This document shows positions 46,441 to 56,351 of a DNA stretch of 64,000 nucleotides, one piece after another. The DNA lies in contig NC_134456.1 in the NCBI RefSeq assembly GCF_047948215.1, positions 82,290,515-82,354,514 of the forward strand. Reading direction: 5' to 3'. Both the position numbers and the translations under genes were made by a program. How positions within the stretch are numbered: position 1 is the first letter of the stretch; each line of letters opens with the position of its first letter. This DNA is from Lycorma delicatula. Its lineage: Eukaryota > Arthropoda > Insecta > Hemiptera > Fulgoridae. The notes under the pieces are model-generated. The model saw nothing but the letters and a program-made list of their open reading frames with translations. It ran no database searches and was not told where the DNA came from.

Positions 46441-47280
46441 TACTAACAGCTCCCCCCTTGGGGAATCGTAATTATTATAATTATGTTTAAATAACTAATT
46501 AACTTACAGAAACTTCGCAAATACAAAAATTCATAAAGTATACAAAAATTACTTTATAAACAACAACATAAAAATATAAAAAATAAACAACTTTACAAGG
46601 AATTGTAAAGGAACTCCAACTAATCTAAAAAATAAATCAAATCAAATTGGGGTTAAAATATACGCTCTCCAGTAAAACAGTTAAAAATTGGAGTAAGAAA
46701 CACTTACAAATCAACGATAAAATTTATATCAAATAATACTTATAATAAAAAAGTACGTATTCATAATAAACTGAAAGTAATCCGCTCGGGAGAGTAAAAA
46801 AGCGAATTTTCTACATTGAGCAGATTCGAACAGATCAACTAGAACACCAATTTAAATTTTTGCCGCTGTACCGCATAATGGGTAATGATTAATAATGTTA
46901 AACGGAAGAGCGTTCATCGAAATTAATGCAAAATATCTTCATTTACTTTTGAAATACACCTTTTATTATTACACTTCATCATATGTCATCTATCTGTATT
47001 CATTATCTTATTATGACGTTTCCGCATAGCTTAATCGTCTAGTAAGTCTAAGCGGAGTTCCTTATACAGTATTGACAAGGTATTTTTAGTTTGTATTCTT
47101 TAAATTTAAATTTTAATTATTTCACGTAGTAATATTATATGTTTAAGGTAAAGCCTTATTCTACATACTTCGATGAAAGAACAATTTCAGGTATCTGTGT
47201 ATGTTCAAACCTGCTGCGGTGCGGAAATATCAAATAATAATTTATCTTACCTTCCTTTGAGAGAATTAAGATCTTTATTT
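46441..47280. other. AT-rich stretch, nothing recognised
   Basis: No supported feature. Confidence 0.45.
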
Positions 47281-47281
47281 T

Positions 47282-47315
47282 CCGGGCGAAAAACGCTTCG
47301 CGTTAACATCTCCCG
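47282..47315 (-). repeat. LINE-type 3'-end hairpin
   Basis: CCGGGCGAAAAACGC...GCGTTAACATCTCCCGG resembles the nested hairpin at the 3' end of the LINE at 40255. It is probably the last remnant of a related minus-strand element, with sequence upstream too degraded to read. Confidence 0.5.
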
Positions 47316-48775
47316 GACACAATATATTTATTGTAAATAAATAAATGTTAAAAATTGACAATTATAATAATAATAAACTTTATTCCACAAAATAAACAGA
47401 TTACAAATGAAAATAAAATAACTTACAGTTATAGATTCTTAATACATAAGCTTAGTAGACATAAAATCAAACAATATAAAATAATAAATGTAAACAATTA
47501 TTATATAATCTTGTGGAACTAGGTACCCCCTATAGTAATAACTGTATTGGAGGTTACCATCCATTGTTTTTCAACGAGCAAAATAATAAACTAACCATTT
47601 ATTGAATAATGGTCAAGTTTGGATTTCCAAGTGGATTGAAAAAATAATTACACGATCAAGTCTTGCAGTACTAAAATTTCAGCTAATGATAAGATTATAT
47701 ATACATACATACATACAAATTAAATAAATCAGAACCATAAATATAATACAAGAATACAGTGATAAAATTGAAAATGAAATTAATCCAAGATAAAATTGAA
47801 AGAAAAATAATGATAACAAAAATAAAGGTAATAAAAATATGAAACTTTTAGAGTCATCAGTTCTACTCAGAATCACAGTCCAATCAATTAAAAAAACTCT
47901 CTACATCTTCAGTTGACAACAATCAATCATAAATTGATAGTGAAAACCTTTTAGAGTGTTCTATGGATTTAAATTACCTTGGTAAGTGATTAAATATTTT
48001 TGGACCTAAGTATGTATTAAAAATTAATGAAAAGCTAAAACCTAGAAATATAAAAATACATCTTTAAAGGAAAAAGCCTGTAACGTATGCTTAAAGCGAA
48101 ATAAAAACACAAACATATATTTCAATTAAAATAATAAAAATACCATCTGCTTTACGGCTAATGGAATGAAAAGCTGAAAAATCCTACAGCAATTCAAATA
48201 TTTGAATATAAACAGACGGTCGTAAGGAATCGTAAGACATAAGATAATTTCGTTTCATCATCCCCTTGAATAGTTTAATGTTAGCCTAGTGTGCCCTAAT
48301 AAGATATAGTTAAAAGTTAAGTACTGTTAATTAAGATGATAATAATTCTCGTCACATGATACACCAGTGCTAACATCGTACTTCCTTAAATTTTGCTTCT
48401 TTTAGATTATATAATCCTTACCCCTAAATATATCCTACAAATACATTATATACTCGGATATATTAAAAAAAAATAATTTTATAAATTAAATTATAAAAAT
48501 AAAAAATCTGATATGAACACCACATGAACGCCTATTAAATTACACATACAAATTTTTTGCTGCACTTCATTTAAACTTATTTCATTTGAAAGTCAGATAT
48601 GATCCTCTAATTCTTTAATAAAGTGGACAGTTACACAATTGCTGAAACTAGAGAACGTGTACACAAATTAAGATCAGAAGAATTATATCAAACTAAAGAT
48701 CGATTAAAACAAAAAAATAAAAAATAAACGGAATGATGATCTACTCCGACTTAATAAAGGGAGAAGGCATTTACT
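47316..48775. other. AT-rich stretch with short simple repeats
   Basis: (AAT)n near 47365-47377 and (CATA)n near 47701-47717. No gene seen. Confidence 0.5.
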
Positions 48776-48779
48776 TTTA

Positions 48780-48976
48780 CATGGATTTGAATATTAGCTC
48801 GTGGATATCGGTGTTCTTTGGTGGTTGGATTTCAATTAACCACACATCTCAGGAATGGTCAAACTGAGAATGTACAAGACTACACGTCATTTACACTCAT
48901 ACACATCATCCTCATTCATTCTCTGAAGTAATACCTGAATGGCAATTCCCGGAAATTAAACAAGAAACAGAAAGAC
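48780..48976 (+). mobile_element. SINE family A, 5'-truncated copy
   Basis: From the ATGGATTTGAATATTAGCTC block to the GGAAATTAAACAAG tail. The head is missing and a target duplication is not convincing. Confidence 0.82.
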
Positions 48977-49399
48977 TTAGGTACGACAATATGAACTAAA
49001 AGATAAGATTTTTTTGCAATTTCTTAAATACCGGGCATGTATGCCTCAGTGTATATGTTGTGCTTGTGAGGGTCTATTTTTCAGCCACTTTGTAGTTAAC
49101 TTTAATGTAGATAAAATTAAACAGAAATTCCAGAATAATTAAATAAAATTAAAAAATCGAAAAATAATATGATTCTAAATTATAATTTTCAATTAATATT
49201 AAATAATCAGATGTTTCATCAAATATATTACATATACACATTTTAAAAGTACATAAAATTTTATTTCAATAATAACTTCTGATTTCTTCAAATTTTTTTA
49301 TGATTATTGTTGAATTATTATTATTATAAAACATTTTTTACAATCACGAGTTAATAATTATTAATAAATCAATATATTTAAATTTAAAAAAAAGTTAAA
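48977..49399. other. AT-rich stretch, nothing recognised
   Basis: No supported feature. Confidence 0.45.
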
Positions 49400-49860
49400 A
49401 AATAAGAAATGGAGATGAAGTTTGATTTGAACCGATGTGCTTTTCCTTGTAAGATCCAAATATTTCATTAATTAAAATTTTATTTGGCTATAAGTCTGGA
49501 CGAAAAAAAATAAGCACCGCTTATGATAAATCGTTGAAAAGCTCTCAATGAGGGCTTATTACTGCAGTTAAGCAAAAGTCCAAAATATACTTTTTTGGGC
49601 ACTTTTGGTTTAGTCGATTGCAATCAAAAGGGAAGGTGCACAACTAGATGTTACAACAGTCCTAAATCCAAAATTTCAACATCCTACGGCTAATCGTTTT
49701 TGAGTTATCCGAGATACAAACGTTTGTACAGACGTCACGCCGAAATTCGTCAAAATGGATTCAGGGATGATCAAAATGGATATTTCCGTTGAAATCTGAA
49801 AAGCGAAATTTTTCGCCATCACAATACTTCCTTTATTTCGTACAAGGAAGTAAAAATAGA
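49400..49860 (-). mobile_element. Dispersed repeat family E
   Basis: The reverse complement of the 12868 copy across nearly its whole length, with smaller homopolymer tracts. It ends at CAATACTTCCTTTATTTCG followed by TACAAGGAAGTAAAAAT. The B-box-like region near 49425-49440 reads ATTTGAACCGATGTGC. Confidence 0.82.
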
Positions 49861-49889
49861 TAATAATTAAATTATATGTATTATATCTC

Positions 49890-50040
49890 TGTAGTGGTCT
49901 CGGTCTTTCATCCGGAGGTTCCAGGTTCGAATTCCGGTCAGGCATTTTTCATACGCTACAAAATTCCATTTCCATATAATAACCAAAGTACAAGCTTCAA
50001 GCTTATGTGGAGATATCAAGCCCCCCCCGAAAAAAAAAAT
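49890..50040 (+). mobile_element. SINE family B, subtype 2
   Basis: tRNA-like head, slightly 5'-shortened, with the B-box-like AGGTTCGAATTCCGGTC. The tail, with AAAATTCCATTTCCATAT and CAAGCTTCAAGCTTATGTGG, defines subtype 2. It is followed by C and A runs. Confidence 0.87.
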
Positions 50041-50524
50041 TATAATAATAACTCTCTTTTACTTTCCAGTGTATATAACTAGAATAACCATATTAAATGG
50101 GGAAAATGCGGTGATCCTGTCAAAAATAAGGTATCGGATGTTATAAAAAGTTTTACGTTTTATGTTTTTTTTTTTGCTCTAGATAGTTCATCTAAAAAAA
50201 CATATGTATGTATGTGTGGATGAAATATATATATATATATGTCGCACTGCTTTTGGCCTTATATCTCGGGATTTACCGAACCCATTTTCTTCAAATTTGG
50301 CTCAGATATTTCTATATATTGATCATATTACCTTTTTTCAAAATTCGTTCAGTGGGTGGGGGAGTATCACAAAAATAACAAATTTCGATTTTCTTCAGTG
50401 CCGCTTTAGAAAAACTTTGTTTTATCGTATTTTTTACCTACATACTGTATGTAAATAATTCAAATAAATTAAAAAAAAAAATTCCCGTCTCTAAAAACGG
50501 AAATATTTTGTAACGACTTAGTGT
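50041..50524. other. AT-rich stretch with TA run
   Basis: A short TA run near 50226-50240 is followed by a noncoding block with CTTATATCTCGGGATTTACC, similar in style to the central block of element C. Confidence 0.4.
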
Positions 50525-50912
50525 AATGTAACTGTACCGGTAAATTTGTAGTCTTCAAAAAATTCAGGTCGATTACTCCTAAGACGTGTTGTTAATTGAA
50601 ACCTAACCACCAAAGAATGCCGGCCTCCGTAGCGCGAGTGGTAGCGTCTTGGCCTTTTATCCGGAGGTCCCGGATTCGAATCCGGGTCACGCATGGTATT
50701 TTCACACACGGTACAAATCATTCATCTCATCCTCTGAAGCAATATCTAACGGTGGTGCTGGAGGTTAAACAAAAAGAAGAAAAAAAAATTCAAATCCGAA
50801 TTAAAGTAATTTTTGTTATTAGGATTTCAACCTGAGAACTTCGACTTCTAAATCAGCTTGCTAAATCAGCTGATTTACGACGACGAGTTTACCACTACAC
50901 CAACCCGGTGGT
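50525..50912 (-). mobile_element. SINE family A, interrupted by a family B SINE
   Basis: On the minus strand, the head (ACCGGGTTGGTGTAGTGG; B-box-like region CTCAGGTTGAAATCC) lies at 50820-50912 and the body block TTCTTTGGTGGTTAGG at about 50600-50620. The SINE B copy lies between. About 20 bp expected at the junction, including the ATCGTGGATACCGG block, are missing. Confidence 0.82.
50621..50790 (+). mobile_element. SINE family B, subtype 1
   Basis: A well-preserved head with an A-box-like GTAGCGCGAGTGGTAGCG and the B-box-like GATTCGAATCCGGGTC. The tail CATCCTCTGAAGCAATATC...GGAGGTTAAACAAAAAG defines subtype 1. Confidence 0.9.
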
Positions 50913-51504
50913 TTAAAATGTTTTTGTTATTTTATATATCATATAAAAGCTATCAAAAATGTATAAAATTTCCCAAAATTGTAAACCCGGGTCTTGAACA
51001 AACAAATTTTTTTTTTGTTGAAAATTGTTATCTTTTTGTTTTAGACTGTATTGGAAAGGGTGTTAGGTTTAGATAAAACTTTAGTTAAGCATTTTTGTTA
51101 AGCTTAACCTATTTGTTTTATCACGATAATACGTATGTGGATTTCTTTTTTCTTATAATTTAAGAACATATTGTTTTATCTCAGTCTAATTAAACTTAAA
51201 CGAATTAACTATTAACCTAAATTATGTGTACTTAAATTATCTAACTAGTCAGTTGTTAGAATAATACGAAATAATTAGGATGTAAAATTACAGTGTAATC
51301 TTAAAGCATATAAAAATTACAGTGTAATATTAAATATAAAAATTTAATAAATAAAGTACACATTAACCTTAACATTTATTTACTTTCCTTTTAAGTAACC
51401 GGCATCATATAGTACAAGGATTAGCCGAGCAATTTAAATGTAAGGCAAGAATTGTAAAATAAATATGAATATTTTTAGAAAATTAAAAAAATCATCCCCA
51501 CCTT
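50913..51504. other. AT-rich stretch, nothing recognised
   Basis: No supported feature. Confidence 0.45.
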
Positions 51505-51662
51505 TTTTTTAACCTCCGGACCACCGTTACGTATTACTTCAGAGGATGAGAAGAATGACAAATTTTTGTAGCGTGTAAAAATGCCATGCCTGACCGGGAT
51601 TTGAACCCGGGCCCTCCGGATGAAAGGCCGAGGCGCTACCACTCGCACCACGGAGGCCGGCA
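51505..51662 (-). mobile_element. SINE family B, subtype 1
   Basis: Nearly complete on the minus strand, from GCCGGCCTCCGTGGTGCGAG and B-box-like GGGTTCAAATCCCGGTC to the CATCCTCTGAAGTAATACG...GGAGGTTAAAAAAAAGG tail. The reading frames crossing it are chance. Confidence 0.9.
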
Positions 51663-51964
51663 CATACCTTGACTGCCATACCCGGGAAAGTCATAAATAG
51701 TTGTGGAATAAATTTGCAATACTTGGTCATCTTATTATTTTTTTGACGGTAACAGAGCTTATTGTTACTTTCACATCCTTTCATGTACACAGAGGTTTTG
51801 TCTCTGGCATTACCTACTTAACTCCCCATATTCTTTTTTTAGTATTTGGATGTAAGATTTGCTAGTTAAATGGTTCTAAGTTATCACATTCTACTCATTG
51901 TGTGATTTTTTGGGTTTAAAATTACATTCTTAACCTTCAACTAAAAACAAAAGTCATTGTAAAC

Positions 51965-52590
51965 AGAGTGTTCAGGGGCGTATTCCCCGAACTTCAGGTA
52001 CTAATTCAGGACATCAAAATAAGCAGAAAAGTTCACATCGACATAAATCCTATTTTGCTTTGTTTTCCTTCTGAACGCAATTTTGTGATTTTCAATAAAA
52101 CAATAATAATTTTCAAAACAGGTTAACCTACATTAATAAAACCTGGCAAACCTAAGACTAGTTACAATTAATTAACAGAGCAAGCAGTACAGTCGCACAT
52201 CGTAATACAAGCTGATAATTTTTTGCCTGTTTTTATCTTCTCCACTAAATGAAACAAAAATTATTAATAATAAATAATAATAGTAAATTGATAAAAATGA
52301 TCAATTATCAAAATAAAGTGCGCAAGCGTACTGCTGGGTTAATTTCCTACCGGGCTGGTCTAATGGTTAACTCGCCATATTAGTCGCCATATTGAAATTT
52401 TCGAAGGTGACGTTTTCAAAATTTTTTATTTTGTAGAATAAGACACTAGATTTTCCAAATAATTTTTTTGTTAAAAATCACAAAATGGCATCCAGAAGGA
52501 AAACAAAGCAAAATACGACTTAAGTCAATATGAACGTTTTTGCTCATTTTGTTTTCCTTAGCCTGAAGTACATTCTGTATACAGAATTTT
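51965..52590. mobile_element. Inverted-repeat element, about 115-bp arms
   Basis: Both ends carry CAGA-GTG/ATG, ACTTCAGG and then an inverted block that includes TATTTTGCTTTGTTTTCCTT and TTTTGTGATTTT. The interior (52180-52430) is AT-rich and holds a short tRNA-SINE-like fragment (GGGCTGGTCTAATGGTTAAC, near 52353). No transposase. The target duplication is not clear. Confidence 0.78.
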
Positions 52591-53258
52591 TTCTTCCTAG
52601 TAACATTATAAAAACAATTACTTATTCAGATGAAAAAAAAAAAATATTTGAAATACACTTAAAATCCTCAGCTATAAAATTTTCTGATAACTGAGATAAA
52701 TCACCGGTACAAAAAATTCAATATTCTACATCTTGCATACCGCATGAAGTTGTAACTAACAGTTTATTTTAAGTCATGTAATTAAGCAACACGTTGTCTT
52801 TTCTATAACCATTTAGCGCACTGATTTGATTGAAATTATCAGCTATTTTTGTGTATTAATTATTTTTCTACTGTAACTAAAAGCTGACATCTATCTATCC
52901 CTCATTTTTTATGATAGGAAATAAATATTTTTTGTATAAAAAATAACAAGACTGATTGGGATTTAACAGAATCTTTTGGACAAAACACATAAATATAATC
53001 ATTTCATCATATAAGTAGGAACTTACGCATAAAGCAAGAATTTCGGTTCTACAGTGACTAGTGAACGCAGATTGGAGGTAGTAATACCCTCTCACATAGT
53101 TTCTCGATCAAGTTTTACGTTAAATGACGTAATCCTACGATTGTAGACTAATCTAGATTAGGTATTAGTTACTCTTGAAAATAGTTAAGCCTTTCTCAAG
53201 AATAACAAGCATCGCAGAGTTAAGAGAGGAGTGAGATGATTTTTCACTGAGATGAATA
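52591..53258. other. AT-rich stretch, nothing recognised
   Basis: No supported feature. Confidence 0.45.
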
Positions 53259-53260
53259 TA

Positions 53261-54577
53261 CGAGGTGTGTTCAAAAAGTTACGAGAATTTTGAAATTTCG
53301 TGGTTGTATTAGTCCATTCTCGGAATTTTTCGTTGTTGTATTAGTAAACATGTCTGAAAAGTATCTGTAGGTTTTGAGCCATATTCGATGTTTTTTCTGT
53401 TATCAGCTGTCAAAAGCTGTCAACAAAACACCTGTTTTGTTGCGATCGGTGATTTTTTATTTGTATAAATAATGGGTCGGAGAATTTGTATTAAATTTTG
53501 TTATAAGAATGGAATAAACTGTAGCAATATTTTTAAAATGTTAAATAATGATTTTATTGCGTCTGCTATGAGTAAAGCAAGGGTTTACGAGTGGTATAAG
53601 CGTTTCCAAGAAAGTTGTCAAGTCGTTGAAGATGACGAGCGCCCCGGACGCCCCAGCACATCAACAACCGATGGAAACGTGGGAAAAGTGAAAGAAATCA
53701 TTATGAATGACCGCCGAATCACAATCAGAGAAGTCGCTGATGATGTTGGGATATCAATTGGCTCATGCCATGAAATATTTTCGGATGTTTTGGGTATGAA
53801 ACGTATGACAGCAAAATTTGATCCAAAATTGTTGAATTTCGAACAAAAACAACGGCAAATGAAAGTTGCTCGGGAGTCGCTAAATGAAGTCAACAACGAT
53901 GAAGAACTACTGAAACGTGTCACAACAGGTGATTAAACATGGGTTTACGGGTATGATGTCGAAACAAAGGCTCAGTCGTCCCAGTGGAGGCATTCTGGAC
54001 CACCAAAACCGAAAAAAACTCGACAAGTACGGTTGAATGTGAAGGTTATGCTCACCGTGTTCTTCGATTTTAACGGCATTATGAGTTCTTGCCACAAGGT
54101 CAAACGATCAATAAGGAGTATTACCTACAAGTTCAACGCCGTTTGCGTGAAGCAATCCAAAATAGGTCCGGATTTGTGGCGAAACAATTCATGACTTTTA
54201 AATCACGATAATGCGCCTGCTCACACTTCATTTATTGTTCGTCAATTTTTAGCCAAAAACAACATTTTCATTATACCCCAGCCGGCATATTTGCCAGACA
54301 TGGTTCCGTGTGACTTTTTTCTATTCCCAAAAATAAAGAGAACCTTAAAGGGCCGTCGTTTTACAAGCACAGATGAGATTAAAAGCGAATAGCTGAAAGA
54401 GCTAAGCACTATTTCAAAGATTGAGTTCCAGAAGTGTTACGGGGATTGGAAAAAGCGCTGGCGTAAGTGTGTATTATCTAATGGGGACTATTTTGAAGGG
54501 GATAACATTAATGTAAACGAATAAATAAAGTTCTTTCAAAAAAACAAAAATTCGCGTTACTTTTTGAACACACCTCG
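53261..54577 (+). mobile_element. mariner transposon, full length, inactive
   Basis: 1317 bp bounded by inverted ends CGAGGTGTGTTCAAAAAGT (left) and the same 19-mer on the complementary strand at the right. The match continues with a few mismatches to about 28 bp. TA dinucleotides flank it at 53259-53260 and 54578-54579, the mariner target signature. The length is the usual 1.3 kb. It carries the broken transposase described separately. Confidence 0.97.
53472..54524 (+). pseudogene. mariner transposase pseudogene
   Basis: The transposase of a mariner element, which cuts and pastes the element at TA sites in the nucleus. The open part (154 residues) has an N-terminal DNA-binding half with WYKRFQESCQ and DDERPGRPSTSTTD, then RITIREVADDVGIS (helix-turn-helix). 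The catalytic triad is traceable: the first Asp at 53931 (TGD, with the next codon now TAA), the second at 54207 (HDNAPAHT) and the third at 54312 (PCDFFLFP). The last two are 34 residues apart, the mariner D34D spacing. Besides the stop, two compensating frameshifts lie near 54080 and 54165, and other stops lie near 54192 and 54390. Total length of about 351 codons equals the family norm. Confidence 0.96.
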
Positions 54578-54579
54578 TA

Positions 54580-55559
54580 TTGTTGAAAAAAATTGCCCGG
54601 TGAAATGCAAATGATTCCTTACAAATGTTGATATTTTACTCTATTCACTACACCCACTGTATAATTTTCAAAAGAAAAAAAAATTACTTTCATAGAAAAC
54701 AACTTTTGAAGAACTCGTATCTAAGATGATTTATATGGGGCACAATCATCAGAAAAAAATAAGTTAGTAGTGTAATGCAACAAAATAATGAAAACCTTAT
54801 TGTGGAGAAATATATATTTGCGTTATACATGCGCTGATGCAGAGCATATATACATACATATTTTTATTATATCCACTGGATAAACAGCATTACCTATACT
54901 TTTATTAGTTACGGATCATAATGTCTTGTTAGTTACATGTATAACCTACTGGTTACAATTAAATTGAAATTACTTTCAGTATTTAAAAGTTAAAGTTACG
55001 TGAAGTTGTTAACCTTTAAGAGAAAATAACAATAACCGGGTGTATCTGAGTTTAAGCGTACATTTTGCTAGTAAAAATTAATGATATTTGGGTCAACGTA
55101 AATCAAACACGTGCTGTAGCATGCATAATATAAATAATTTATTTATTATAGTAGATACCAACCATTGTTTTATTATAAACATAATGGCGCAGTAAATGCG
55201 TGTTTACAATATTTCTGACGTATATTTATGAGCATACAAAATAATACAAATTAAATATTAATTGATATATAAATCGTATAACTGAAACTAGTCAATTTTT
55301 AAAAATGTCAAACACAAGCAATAACAGGTTTTGATTCTTGTTCGCTCAAGTTATTTCCTTAAATGTATAGATATATTCACAAACTGCCTACGCGAAATAG
55401 GGATGAGACCACCATTTTAAATATTGAAAAGGTTTCAGTAAAAAATATAAAATTTTATTTGCTTTATTTTCAATCCCATAAGAACTTTCGTACATGTCAA
55501 AGGTGTGAATTTAAAAAACTTTCAGTGGGAAACGTTTAATTCTTTTATACGAAAAAGAT
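54580..55559. other. AT-rich stretch, nothing recognised
   Basis: No supported feature. Confidence 0.45.
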
Positions 55560-56310
55560 CAAAGGGTGGCCCGGTACTCACCAACCATATAAATTTGAAC
55601 CAATATCTGTATCGGTTCCGCCTGACAGCTGATTAGCTGTGCGTCTGCGGGGAGGTCCAGTCAAATGAACACCTGATGTTTGACTGCTCTGCTGGTTTGA
55701 GCCAGAGACCGGGCTACCCTGGAACTTAGAGGTCAAGGGAAAAATTGGCCACTCATAAGCTGCGAGTCAATGTAGTGAGAGCCGCATTGTAGGACCGTGT
55801 GGGAGATCCTAGAAGCGGTTGCTTTGTTCAACAACCGGCATCCGTAGCTTGCTTAAGGGAAAGAATCTTATCCCATTGCCGTAGAAAGCTAACCCTGAGT
55901 GCTGACCACCAGCCAATTATTATGGCTCCAAGCGCTGTAAAATGGCGAACAGGTACTTGCTGGCATTCAGCAACCTAAGCGTGGCAACGAATTGCTTGTT
56001 AGACGAAATAAATTATATTATGGATGTCATATGTATTTTTAGTAGTTGACGGGGTGCGCCTACCTAGTTTAGCAAATATATGACAAGTGAGTGGTTCGGA
56101 CAAGTAAATTGGTGGTGTATGCCACCACGCTTAGTCCGCTCACGCTGTTAGGTGAGCTCTAGGAGCTATGTTAGGATACTGGTCGCTAAACTGTTCGAGG
56201 CTCAGTTGCCGTTTGTGGAACAGATATTCGATCTTATGCTTTAGGGCGACCGAATGGAGTGGTGGCGGGAGAAATGTCAAGCAAACAAAAAGAAAAATAC
56301 GAAAAGGATA
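55560..56310 (+). pseudogene. Non-LTR LINE terminus, same family as 23760
   Basis: The plus-strand translation shows NLNQYLYRFRLTADXLAVCG-like sequence with frame breaks, then a zinc-type E-x-QSNEHLMFDCS segment, as in the minus-strand copy at 24199-24549. The 3' noncoding part has GGCAACGAATTGCTTGTTAG, GTTGACGGGGTGCGCCTAC and GGGCGACCGAATGGAGTGG. It ends in AAACAAAAAGAAAAA at about 56310. Only the 3' 0.75 kb survives. Confidence 0.82.
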
Positions 56311-56351
56311 GAGGGCTAATTTTTTAATTCCAGTTTTCATTTTTTCTGTCA

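Noticed and set aside
50596..50835. 79-codon open frame
   Set aside because: It lies across a SINE B nested in a SINE A; translated SINE sequence only.
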